The notes under the pieces are model-generated. The model did not search any database. It saw nothing but the letters and a program-made list of their open reading frames with translations, and was not told where the DNA came from. A DNA stretch of 19,719 nt, from contig ML210491.1 in the NCBI GenBank assembly GCA_004369085.1, positions 1,803-21,521 of the forward strand, given 5' to 3'. The position numbers and the translations under genes were made by a program. Every line of letters starts with the position of its first letter. The stretch's first letter is position 1. Positions 1 to 9,439 of this stretch are shown piece after piece. This DNA is from Coprinopsis marcescibilis (Eukaryota > Basidiomycota > Agaricomycetes > Agaricales > Psathyrellaceae).

Positions 1-887
1 GTCCATGAAGGAAAGAAACTGGGGATTATCCACCCAGCTGAGGGGAAGGTTTGCAGAGATGGTCAACTCCCCAAGCTTCTGTTCAAGCTCTTGTTGATTG
101 CGGCTTGTCCAAAGGGTTGAAAATCGAGGGGAATTGGCAGTGGATGAGGCAGCAGGAGGTCCCTCTGGGATTTGGAGACCCAGGGCAGTCCTGGATGGTA
201 CACATGAAAGTGAACGGCATGGGCCAATGTTAGAGACTGAGTCTGATGGTGCAAGGGATGATCCTGAGTCATCAAGCATCTGAGCGGTGCCAAGTTCCAT
301 CGAATATGAAGTAGGTGTAAGCGCTGGCAGGTTTAAGAGTGTAGGAAGGCTTGGTGATGTTCCAAGAGGTGTATAAAGCATGTATGTGGATGGTGTTCCT
401 GAATCTGTTGCATGCACACCAGTTCGTTCTAATGCTTTCTCTGCCTGCGCAGCCAAGCGAATAGAATCTGAAACAAACTCGCATAAAGCGAGATGATTGA
501 CCATTGTCTTTCTGACCCTGTGCTTTGAGCCATAAGATGAGTCAGAGTCCGCTGGAGCACCAGAGGACCTGCTAGTCTTGGGTGCTGTGTGCGACCATAC
601 TAACAGTATATCTCAGATTAAGTTGAAGCAACCAAGAAGATAAGCAACCTACAGAACAGCTCAATCTCGTCTTGGCTGCACACGGCACTGATCTCCCCCT
701 GAATCATCTTAGTTTGGTCGTTGGCCAAGACCTCTGAGAAGTGGCGATCAAGACATGCAGAGCAATACACTTTGGGCTTTTGGCTCTGGCCCTTGGCAAA
801 GTATGCTTCAGCACGCTTCTGTGTGTCTGTATGGGCTTTCCAGGGGTGGTTCTTGAAGTGAGCCTTATACCAAGCTGTGTTTGACAT
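1..887 (-). CDS. hAT transposase, N-terminal 278 residues (runs off window start)
   Basis: DNA transposase, expected to bind the element's ends in the nucleus and carry out cut-and-paste transposition. Exon 1 is 887-653 and exon 2 runs from 599 to the window edge. The intron 600-652 (53 nt, GTAGGT...TTAG) joins them in frame with no stop. A BED-like C2HC zinc finger can be read: an aromatic/HF start (W6, H10, F11), then C42-x2-C45, a long insert across the splice junction, and H114-x3-C118. After a Ser/Pro/Thr-rich stretch the last 30 residues contain LGELTISANLPLSWVDNP, the conserved opening of fungal hAT transposase cores. The catalytic core and dimerisation region would lie beyond base 1. 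The start at 887 is the first ATG and lies about 80 nt downstream of a TATA motif. No frameshift or stop is seen in the visible part. Confidence 0.82.
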
Positions 888-964
888 AAGATAGCAGGGA
901 GAGACTAGAATTGAGAGAGAAGGGGGTTTGACTGTGATGAATATGTATGAGACTTGGTATGTGG

Positions 965-973
965 TATTTATAC
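965..973 (-). promoter_or_regulatory. TATA box of hAT transposase gene
   Basis: The minus strand reads GTATAAATA here, about 78 nt upstream of the transposase ATG at 887. The spacing suits a fungal core promoter with a short leader. The assignment rests on sequence and position only. Confidence 0.45.
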
Positions 974-1360
974 TGTCTATCCTGTAATGATTGAGGCATA
1001 GAAAGTAGAGCTATACATGTCTATAATTTTACAAGCCTCCTACATTTGACAGAGAAGCCTTACTGTGCGAGCTGTCTCTATGGCTATGTCTTCGTAACTG
1101 TGCTCAACTTTCATGTCCTCATGCGTTTTGGTTCTTGTATCAATTGGAAACTGACTGTGAACATTGATAAACACATTTAATCTTTGATTTATGATAGATC
1201 AGACATGTTACATATGGTTCTAAGGATAGACAGATAGTTGCTAGCAGGAAACTCCTCAGTGAACATCGTTCGCGTCGAACAAAGTCGAACCGCGCATCCC
1301 ATCAAAGGCAAGATAGGGTTGCCAGATAAATCCGAATGCGGTGCGGTCATTGATTTGTAA

Positions 1361-1432
1361 GGTGACCATCACTGACTGGTCACCGACTGGTCACTGTGAC
1401 CGGTCAACAAAAAGTTCCTCTGGTCAGTGACC
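1361..1432. repeat. Nested GGTCAC palindromes inside hAT terminus
   Basis: GGTGACCA (1361-1368) and TGGTCACC (1377-1384) are perfect 8-bp inverted arms around an 8-base spacer. They are followed by GGTCAC-T-GTGACC (1389-1401) and TGGTCAGTGACC (1421-1432). The same hexamer thus occurs repeatedly in both orientations within 72 bp, next to the predicted transposon end. This fits subterminal binding sites for the hAT transposase; binding is inferred. Confidence 0.6.
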
Positions 1433-1443
1433 GAACAACACTG

Positions 1444-2040
1444 GCTCTAGAGCTCGGGTGCATCTTCTTGACCTTCCTGTTTGGAATCGTAACACTTCAA
1501 TCATATGTATATTATCAGAACTTCAGAGATGACAATTGGAAGTACAAAACAATGGTACACAGAAGACACTGAGACCGCTCTTGTAGTAGCAGGTGCTAAT
1601 CTACCTTTAGGTAGCCATTCTTTGGTGAGAGCATGTTTTTCCATCTCCATAGCTTCAGCAATCTGATTATCGGTGTCGTTGTAAAGGGTCGTCAAGCTTG
1701 CCCACAGTATCTGCGTCATCACCAAGGTTTACCGTGTCACCATAACGCTCTACTGCCAACCACAAGAGTTCATCACCTTCGACTTTCTGGGAGTGGCGAC
1801 TGCTCTTGGTGGGATGATTACACTCATCACGCACGTCCGTTTTTTGACAGACTTGGCTGAGATGGAGGCCAAGTGTTTGGTCTTGTGTAGAGAAGTGGTC
1901 AGACCACAACAAGGCCTTACAGCTGCCTCACCCAGCGCAGCACTCATCATGCTCACCAAACTCACACCTCAAGTCATCACACTACATAAAGCACAGTCCA
2001 TTCTGTTAAAACAATTGCACTTCTGTAAATTAAGATAATG
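1444..2040. other. No convincing gene; possible decayed coding fragment
   Basis: Short open frames exist on both strands, for instance minus-strand frames at 1501-1725 and 1667-1912. None can be joined by plausible introns into a protein I recognise. Overlapping minus-strand frames with protein-like composition around 1600-1800 hint at an old frameshifted gene fragment. No function is assigned. Confidence 0.3.
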
Positions 2041-2082
2041 TTTGTCTTATTGTTCATCTTAATACCATTTCTCTCATACACA

Positions 2083-2456
2083 AATAAGATATAAATCTGC
2101 GGGAATAGGATGTCGGTGACAGGCTGAAAATAAGACAGTTGCATCCAATTAAGATACCCCCAAATTCACAAAATAAGATGCAATGCGAAATAAGACTAGT
2201 GGTACAATTAAGACACTACAAAATTAGACGCGCTGCGAAATAAGACAGTCTGTAGAATTAAGATGGTATAAAATAAGACAGGCACATACAATTAAGACAC
2301 ACCATGAGGTAATAAGATGCACCACGAAGTAACAAGACGCCTGCAAAATAATAAGACACCGACATAGTAATAAGATGCCCGTGAACTAATAAGATGCTCA
2401 CGAAATAATAAGACACCCACGGTGTCGTATTGACGACATGTTTGGTATAAAGACAC
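2083..2456 (+). repeat. Periodic short-repeat array, core AATAAGAY
   Basis: About 18-20 copies of AATAAGAC/AATAAGAT, with variants AATTAAGAY, AACAAGAC and ATAAAGAC, all in the same orientation. The cores are spaced about 15-25 bases apart, mostly near 20. Examples start at 2129, 2147, 2172, 2189, 2207, 2239, 2272 and 2311, with denser copies to about 2456. Spacers vary in sequence. In the first half AATAAGAY and AATTAAGAY copies tend to alternate; the second half is more uniform, with TAATAAGAYRC. It resembles a decayed minisatellite or an array of sites for a DNA-binding protein. Confidence 0.75.
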
Positions 2457-2633
2457 ATATGAATCTCAGTATTTGTTTATCAGAAATGCCAAGCAAATTC
2501 ACTTCACATATCAACTATGACTTTATGGCAACACTTCTTCCATGTATGAAACCATTGATAAGATGGTCAAACACACTTCAGGCACGCTGGTTTCAAAGAC
2601 CGCAACACCATCAAGGCCACTTAATTGCGAGGA

Positions 2634-2660
2634 CGCAAATGGCCTTGTAGGCCATTTGCG
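2634..2660. repeat. Perfect 11-bp inverted repeat (hairpin)
   Basis: CGCAAATGGCC (2634-2644), a 5-base loop TTGTA, and GGCCATTTGCG (2650-2660) form a perfect stem. No CTRR end follows at Helitron-like distance, and no run of T's follows as in a bacterial terminator. It may be a terminal structure of a small non-autonomous element or a fold-back relic. Confidence 0.6.
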
Positions 2661-2688
2661 GTTTTGGCTCTTCCCTTTAAATACGACG

Positions 2689-2711
2689 ACCGGTTTTCAA
2701 CCGGTTTTCAA
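2689..2711. repeat. Direct repeat of CCGGTTTTCAA
   Basis: Two adjacent CCGGTTTTCAA copies, followed by related pieces (AAACTGGTTTCGA, TTACCGGATCCGGT, TTCCGGTTTCAA) up to about 2795. The whole stretch is rich in CCGGTTT-type words. A related GGTTTT/GGTTTC word series occurs upstream of the KDZ gene at 19281-19340. Confidence 0.45.
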
Positions 2712-3172
2712 ACCTCGTAAACCTCAGAAACTGGTTTCGATTACCGGATCCGGTCTGTCTTGAAGGTGTCAAGTCCTTCCGGTTTCAATTTCAAGTTTCG
2801 ACTATTTTCTTGCACAATCAAATCCGTTGCCCATTAAGTTATTTTGATCTTTGCTCGCTCTGAGCTGTGATTGTTTTGATCTTATGTTTGCCGGTTGCGA
2901 CAACATATTTTTTGTAATCCCAATAGGGTTTCCACTCCTTTCAATTGGTTTTCTGAGGACACCATGTGAAATCGTGCAATATTTCGTCAAATTCACCAAA
3001 GAGTCGTAAGGATTACACCGGGAGGAGCACAGGGTAAACAGTAAAACATATCGCGTTGACCAATCCAAACGAGGCGGCAAGGATGCAAGAAAGCGCCAGA
3101 GGCGAGAACGAAGAGATACAGTATAGAGAAATATAAAAAAGTCCAAAAGATTGTGAGGAAAGGAGACCCTGT

Positions 3173-6100
3173 CTAATGGTGTCGGCCCAAGGGTGGCTCG
3201 CCGGCGGGAGCATTGCGGTCCTGGGAGGGCGCTCGATAGTAGTGCTGTCGGGAGGGATCAGGTCCAATCGATGGCTCCCGAATATAACCGCCCATTGGCA
3301 CAAAACGGTGGTCTTGATACGGTCCCTCTTGGAATGGCCGGTATCCATGATTGCCATAGAAGGGTTGTCGATAAGGGTCGGGGAGGCGACCGGTAGTGCT
3401 TAGGTGATAATCTTGCTCGACCCATTGAGACGGTGGGACGGAGTGATGGGGATGGTAGGAACCAGCAAAACCTGGTTGGCTGGGCGGAGGGAAATAACGG
3501 TCTTGGTACACCGGACGTTCAGAGCTATAGGGAGGAGGTCCATGAAGATCGCGAGCCGCTCTAGGGGCCAACATGTCGTCCAATTGTCGCCGCTTGGACG
3601 TGTCGTCAACGGAGTTCACGCGTCTATCAGCGATGAGTTCGCCCATGCCACGTCGGACAGGCTCGTCAGTGGCGCGACGAACAGCCTCACCACGACGAAC
3701 AGCCTTATCGCGGGATTGAGGCTCTTCACGGCGGTGTGGGTTTTCACGGCAGTGTGGCTCGTCACGGCGGGGAGGTTCGCCAACAGACTCGCCACGACGG
3801 AGACGCTTGTCGCTGGGGAGAGTTTTGTTGCGGGATGGAGGCTCTTCACGGCGGTGTGACTCGTCACGATGCAAAGCCTCCTCAGCGGGTCGTTTCAGAG
3901 GCTTCCGGTCAGCGTGAGAGGAGGGCAAGGGTGTTTCGATCTTGGAAGGGTGTTGAGGGGCGACAGCTTGGCCAGGGGTAGTGTGTACAGGCTTGATCCT
4001 TGGAGGCTGGTCGGCGCGATGCGCATCGGGCAGAACGTTTCGAGGCATTCCAACGACAGGCCGAGCGGCTTTATCAGGTCCAGCAGACTTAGAGCCAGAG
4101 GTTTTGGAGCGACCAATGGGGGGCTGGCTGTAGTTGGCCGGAATGGCAACGGAGGTAGCGATAGGGTCCGCGAAGGTGACTGAACGGCCCCTCTGCTTTG
4201 CCACGACGCCAGGGGGGTTGGGCGCAGAGCCTGCAGCTGCAAGGGTGTTGACAGGCGCTGATGATTTGGAAGTAGGCGCAGTGGAAGCGACGGCGGTGGA
4301 AGCAGACGAGGAATGTGATGACGGCTTGCCGGTTGCTTTAGATGTGATGGTCGGCTTAGAGGAGGAAGAGGTGGAAACCGGTTTGCGAGTTGAAGCTGAC
4401 TTGGTCAACGATGCCGGTTTGGCGGAGATGGCAGTGTCTGCACCCTGTTTGGTTGTGGATACCGGGTTGGTGGAGGTGGCTGATTTAGTCGGTGATGTTG
4501 CAGCAGATGAGCCAGACTTGGTTGAGACAGCCGCAAACTTAGACGATCGATTGGAAGGTATTGTTGTAGGGACGGAAGCCGGTTTGGTGGGAGACTTCCG
4601 GGAACGAGTCCTCTTGGCAACATCATCCGTGTCATCGCACTCAGTGTCGGAATCTATAACCTGTCGCCGGGACTTGGAGGAGTTGGGTTTGCGTTTCGTT
4701 TTTGCAAGGCCTTTCTCTGTTGACTGGGTGTTCGACTTCTTTCCCGCCGCCTTCGCCTTGCCTTTTCCCTTGCCCACATCGACCTCTTCCTCAACTACCT
4801 CTTCCTCATCGACCACCTCCTCCTCATCGACCTGCTCCTCCTCACTGACCTCACTGACCCCATCGCCATCGACCTCTCCCTCATCGACATCCTGCTCCTT
4901 CTTGTTCACTTTCTTCTTGATTTTCGGAACCTTCTCATCGTCGCCTTCCACCACTGGCAAAAGCCGGGCCGGACCTTTACGGTCTGTCCTCCCATCGACA
5001 AACAACCTGATGGCCCGGGAATGCTCTGATGCTGCAGGGGGCGGTGCTCCAATGAGGAACGGCTCATGGGACGCTGTCAGAGCTGGAAAACCATCAGATT
5101 TGAACGGCAAAGAAACGACACAACGAGCACACCTTTCGGATTAACCTTTCGGACAGTGAGACCGTTCTCCCTACTGTAGCAGGACCTGACTAAATCCCGA
5201 AGATCGTCCAATCCTACTTCCTTAATACCCTGACTACCCTTCGTTCCAACAGGAGGAAGTGGAACGCCAAAAGTCCAGTTCACGATCGCAATCCCTTTTC
5301 CAGCGCAAACTGTTCCCAACCGCTTCCAAGGAAGGTTCTTAAGATCAATCTCGACCCCAACTTCCCCTGACAAGATCGTGAGTAATGCAAAAAAGAGTCG
5401 AAGAATATTATGCCCACCCGCTTTGGTCCAGAGATGCTTCTTGACAAAATCTTTCGCTTCCTTCTGTCCCAAGGTATCAGGGTCGAAATGGTCATTATAA
5501 GTAGCATCGGCTTTGTCGTCAACGATGCCATGATCAATGAGCTTGGAAGGGGAGGGTGTAGCGGAAAATGTTCCTTCGTTGACCGGTATGTTGTGAGAAG
5601 CAGTTTGACCGCGACCCTGTGCTCTCGCCAGGTTGCTACCAACACGTCAGTATCAAAGATGTAGATAACTAATGATGACCTACCACACAAATGTTCGATA
5701 ATCTCCCAAAAGAGCCCGCTTATCCCGATTGATGTTGGAAGCAAGATACTGGGAAGTAGTCAGGCGTCAGCAAAGGTACCGCACGAAGAAGGGACGAGAC
5801 CTACCCCTTTGGCGCCAGGGGTCTCTATCACCTGGCTGACTTTGGAATCGAAGTCGATCTCATTGCCAGCAACAAGAACAACGGACTCAAAACCGAGCGT
5901 TCTGGAGGCTGTGCCAGTAATTGCCTGCAGCTTCTTGACAGTTTTACGGAAAGCGCACTGTCGCTGAGCGATGGTGTCCTTTGTCGCCTTCGTACAGTCA
6001 TCAAGCTCGACAAACACGTTCAGAACCTCCTTCCAGCCATCACCATATGTGGCTCTAAATGCGGCGAAACAATCACTGGTTTTGGGATTCGGAGTGTCAA

Positions 6101-7439
6101 TGCGAGCTGATTCGACTGCCTTGTTGGCCTTGAAATATCGTTGGTACGCATTCCAGAGACGAGGCCCACCAATAACCTTATAGTCCTTGCAAAAGTGGCC
6201 CAGTATGTTGTTGAACGGTCGATTGGTTTTGCGCGCGATGGCTGCAAGGATTTCGGTTGCTCTCAAGAACTCCTCCTCCATGTACTGCTTCATTGGCTCG
6301 CTCAGCCAGCCCAAAGGGGTTGATGATGGGTCGTCAGGGTCGCCCGCATCGGAAATCCCATCGAATAGGTACTGTCCGTCCTCGTCCTCGTCCTCACCGT
6401 CACTGCCACCCAAACCGTCGCCCACACCGTCGCCCACACCGTCACCCACACCGCCACCCACATCGTCACCTTCACCCTCACTTTCACCATCACCCTCGCT
6501 TTCACCATCACCCTCAACATCGTCTCCCCCCTCGTCCTCGCTCTCATCTTCGGCTTCACCGCCTCTACCATCCTCATCTCCCTCCTCGCCTTCATCTTCA
6601 CCTTGGGCGTCACTGATACCATAACCGGAACCGTCACTGGCACCGTCACCGTTCTCAACATCACTCTCAGCGATGCCATCGGTCTCATCCTCCATACCGA
6701 CGTCCGTTTCTGCTTCTGGGTCTTCTCGAGGCCGATCTTCAGAACTTGCAAAGAACTGGCGATAATTGACCTCCTCTTCGTCTTCTTCGAAGGGTGTACC
6801 AACACGTTTTCCCTCCGGGGTGAACATTTGCGACAGCGGTCGACCATCAGTTCCAAACCTCGCGTCGTCGACGGTGGTACCCGAGCGAGGCGAAGGAGTA
6901 CCAGCCGGTGGGTCAGAGGGAATGATTGGTTCAAACAGGGCATCCCCGAGCAGCGAGGCGCCAGGACCTAGGTACTCGTCGACGCGGTCACGCTCGGTGT
7001 TAATGCCGTGTTCCTGTGGAATTTGAGGCAGATTGTGTCGAGAAAGGGGTTCCCAAAGATCAGGGTCGCTGTTGAGATAACCTTGGTCGTTGGTTCTGGC
7101 AGATGGGTCATGATGGTCGGCCAGGTAACGTTGTGAGTGGAATGGGATTGGGTCAAAACGGGGTTGGCCGAGCGGTTCGTTGTCGGAGAATTCATACGGT
7201 TGTAGATCACTGGCACCGTTTACCGGAGTGAAGGGGCCTTCAGATAGCGGAGAGGATGGAGGGAGTCTGTCGAAAGTAGGGGGGTGCTGGGGAGGAGGAG
7301 ATTCGGGGGGAGGCTTTTGAACCTGACGTTTGGCCGGCTTGGTAAAAGGAGGAAGGTCGCTACCTTCGTGTTTGCGTGGCGAGCGACGGGGACTACCACG
7401 AGGGGCAGGACATTTCTTTGAGCGTTGTTGCTGGTTCAT
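3173..7439 (-). CDS. Large charged low-complexity protein, 1370 aa, unknown function
   Basis: Four exons: 7439-5805, 5748-5684, 5635-5133 and 5082-3173. The introns are 56, 48 and 50 nt, all GT-AG, and the joins are in frame. I do not recognise a named domain. The N-terminus is basic and Pro-rich (RSPRK, PAKRQVQKPP), then a long Asp/Glu/Gly tract with DGVG tandem repeats. A globular region follows at about residues 382-735; it contains GGPRLWNAYQRYFKANKA, a Lys-rich helix (AFRKTVKKLQ) and, across exons 2-3, a part with NIVNWTFGVPLPP-like hydrophobic strands. The C-terminal half is disordered: an acidic block, KGKGKAKAA, Ser/Thr/Lys-rich sequence, Arg-Glu-Pro repeats and a Tyr/Pro/His-rich tail. 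From memory, similar globular regions occur in multi-copy Agaricomycete hypothetical proteins. Nuclear location is inferred from the basic and acidic tracts. An intron in the leader (7440-7490) supports the start at 7439. Confidence 0.8.
4761..4900 (-). repeat. Glu/Asp-coding trinucleotide-rich tract in the 1370-aa gene
   Basis: The plus strand is a run of CTC/CTT/ATC triplets which on the coding strand encodes repeated EEEVVDEEE-type acidic segments. It makes a long spurious open frame on the plus strand at 4134-5144. Confidence 0.6.
6400..6530 (-). repeat. Coding 12-bp and 18-bp tandem repeats (DGVG / GESEGD units)
   Basis: The plus strand shows repeated CACCGTCGCCCA units (about 6412-6460), then repeated TTTCACCATCACCCTCGC units (about 6479-6515). 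On the coding strand they give DGVG and GESEGD repeats in the acidic tract. All unit lengths are multiples of three, so copy-number change would keep the frame. Confidence 0.7.
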
Positions 7440-7490
7440 CTAGAAGACCGTTAGACATTAAACACGGACCAGCAAATAGTAGAACATTAC
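7440..7490 (-). other. Probable 5' leader intron of the 1370-aa gene
   Basis: On the minus strand a 51-nt segment starts GTAATG and ends TTCTAG directly before the ATG at 7439. Its size and ends match the other introns in this window. No ATG is seen in the nearest upstream sequence, so it most likely lies in the untranslated leader. Confidence 0.4.
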
Positions 7491-8595
7491 AGTCACTGAT
7501 GTTGGAATTCAATCGCAGAACGAGCAAGTATGGTTCAGTGCTGTCCCGCCAAAACGCCTTGATGGGCTTACTGTGAGAGCCCGGGGGAGGGGGTGGTAGG
7601 AGCGAACTTCCAGGGATGATACTATGATAATATCCAGAGGCATCCAGAGGAAACCTGGTAGACCAGGCAGTTGGATTTGGCAGGCGCTGGCCCGGAAAGG
7701 TGCCAGTGTTGTCATTGCAACACTGACGTCAGTGTCCTAGAGGGATCCGCAGATTCTTCAGATTCGGTGTTGGGTTGAAGCCTAGAAGGTAGGTGAACCC
7801 GCCTTGTTGACACAGCCATCTCTGAAAGATGCCACCAGATCGCTGCAGTCGATCAGTTGATAGAACCGATAATGCTGGCAACCGGAAGGTTATCGACCTC
7901 AACAAGTTTAGGAGCTTATGCATGAATCCCAGTGATATGGCATATAAGGGTGTTATCGTTCACGGTGGGCGGGAGATATCTTGGGAGATACATGCCGCGC
8001 TGGGCATCAATCTGTCAAGTCCGGATACCACGGACCGGCCGCACTGCAAATTTCAGACTTCAAACCTATAAATTACGCCGACGCCGCCTGGCATAAGCCG
8101 CGTCGCTATAGGTGGATAAATTTGTACGCAATAGGCTACCCCGAGCCCAGAAAGTCCCGAAGCAACGAGGCAGCTTAAGACAACTGGGGAGAATCTAAGG
8201 CGGTCTCTATTCATAGGATTCGCCATAACCTCAGACTAGATCGGTCCCTTGCATTTCCAGATCTTAAAATTTCCTTCGCTGTGGGTCTAGACCACATCTC
8301 GACCGGTACAGAGCAATGTCTTCCGTCGCGATGGCTTGGTGTCCTAAGGTGAGAAAGTGTGCAGTATCCGAATCGTTGGTGACTGTGGCAATGTCAGCGT
8401 GGTCTAGTCTGACTTTAAGTTTATGTTTTGCAATGTCCAAAACTGGACTTGCTCGCATTGTGCAACCTCTCGACGATAACTTAGAGGGATCCTGATCCCT
8501 ATCTCAATCGACCTTTTACTAGTGGTGTATTATGTCGTAAATTCTAACTGGATATCGTAGGTTACACTTCCCGGAATACACAGAAATCCAGCAGT
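7491..8595. other. Interval with no identifiable gene
   Basis: Only short open frames without recognisable content. No tRNA, no transposon protein and no clear repeat family was seen. It separates the 1370-aa gene promoter from the 3' end of the next minus-strand gene. Confidence 0.45.
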
Positions 8596-9202
8596 TTAAA
8601 TCTTCCTCTTTTTTGGGCTAGACTCGGATGGAAACAGCTTGGGCGAAGTCACCTCGGCCTGTTTCCTCTTCCTAGGACTACCGACACGAGTCTCAGATGG
8701 ATTCTGCTGGGGCTGTTTTTTCTTCCTCGGAGTCGGACGAGGCTCTAAGGGGGTTAGCCCCAACTGAGTGCGAATGGAATTCTGAATGACCGTCAGATGA
8801 TTCCGACTGCAACCATAACCGAACGGAATACTTACTGCCTCAACACGCCAGTCAGAGTCGTTAGCCGCCATGAAGGCCCTCCAGTGACTCATCGGAAGGA
8901 TGTCCTGGTAGCGGTTGGCCTCGGTCTGCAATGCCTCGACCGCATCCTGCGTCCCGTTTGGGAGTTTGGTCAATTATCATGGGCGCTTAACCAATAAGTC
9001 TCAGACATACCTGCTTTTTGAGACTAATTTCTTCTTCGACTTCCTTCCAACTCCCATAGTCTTCCGGTTTGATCACCCACTTTCGAAACCAATCACTGTA
9101 CATGGTGGACAGAAATTCCGCTTCTTCACCACGGGCCTTGGCTTGGCGGTAGTATGGAGAGAGTATGCGAAGAAAAGTTTGCTGAGCGTCAGTGACAGGC
9201 AT
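8596..9202 (-). CDS. Small basic-tailed protein, 180 aa, unknown function
   Basis: Two exons, 9202-9011 and 8946-8596, separated by a 64-nt intron (GTATGT...ACGCAG) and joined in phase 0. The first about 140 residues look globular and mostly helical, with several Trp (DWFRKW, YGSWKEVEEE, SHWRAFMAA, DSDWRVEA) and a GYGCSRNH segment. The C-terminal 40 residues are Lys/Arg/Pro-rich (TPRKKKQPQQ, SPRKRKQ, ending SPKKRKI) and read as nuclear localisation signals. I do not recognise a family. The first exon is related at DNA level to repeat units at 9440-10440, so this may be one surviving member of a locally duplicated family. The ATG at 9202 is the only start that keeps exon 1 open. It could be a lineage-specific gene or a transposon passenger. 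Confidence 0.65.
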
Positions 9203-9439
9203 ATTGGTATATCTACTCAGCTATAGCTGTATCGGACGTCTTATAAGTAAGAGTTCTGCAATATTAGAGCCCTTTGTGGCCTCAGAAACGACGACCAAAA
9301 GAATCGGTAAAAATGTAAGTGTTGAGCACGTCTAGAAATCCAGGGACTATTAATAGCATTTTTAGCGTCAAAGGAGATCCAGGAGCTATCAACGGCATTT
9401 CTGGTGGCAAATACGGTGTAGCAAAGCGGTCGGATTTGC
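9203..9439. other. Short upstream interval of the 180-aa gene
   Basis: No gene. It contains two imperfect about 39-bp direct repeats near 9338-9415, each beginning TCCAGG and including a GCATTT word. It presumably holds the promoter of the minus-strand gene that starts at 9202. Confidence 0.35.

Larger units (their letters stand above)
1..1443 (-). mobile_element. hAT-superfamily DNA transposon, 5' part (other end outside window)
   Basis: The element is read on the minus strand. Its outer end is placed at about 1443, where the minus strand begins CAGTGTTGTTCGGTCACTGA; the CAGTG start is typical of hAT terminal inverted repeats. Directly inside lie nested GGTCAC/GTGACC palindromes (1361-1432), as expected for transposase-binding subterminal repeats. 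A promoter and the first two exons of the transposase follow. The flanking 8 bp would be GCTCTAGA (1444-1451), or CTCTAGAG if the end is one base further out; the second fits the nTnnnnAn target preference known for Ac-like hATs. The other terminus and the matching target duplication are outside the window, so the end is a prediction. Confidence 0.7.
2461..3172. other. Gene-free interval between repeat array and 3173 gene
   Basis: No supportable coding region. It contains the hairpin at 2634-2660, the CCGGTTTTCAA repeats at 2689-2711, and the downstream flank of the minus-strand gene that ends at 3173. The other short open frames here lack features of real genes. Confidence 0.5.

Noticed and set aside
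1501..1965. Minus-strand gene spanning several short frames
   Set aside because: Joining the frames would need an intron of under 30 nt or a frameshift, and no family is recognised. It is kept only as a possible decayed fragment.
2083..2456. CRISPR array
   Set aside because: The conserved core is only 8-10 bases, spacers are uneven and short, and the surrounding genes are eukaryotic.
2634..2700. Helitron 3' end
   Set aside because: The hairpin is suitable, but there is no CTRR end at the expected short distance and no Rep/helicase gene in the window.
4134..5144. 336-residue open frame on the plus strand
   Set aside because: It lies opposite exon 4 of the 1370-aa gene and its long Ser/Thr run is the complement of the Glu/Asp-coding tract. 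It has no splicing context of its own and the minus-strand frame is longer and continues through introns.
6187..6943. Long Pro/Ser-, His/Arg- and Met/Arg/Val-rich frames in several phases
   Set aside because: They are shadows of the DGVG and acidic tandem repeats of the minus-strand gene. A repeat unit divisible by three stays open in other frames too.
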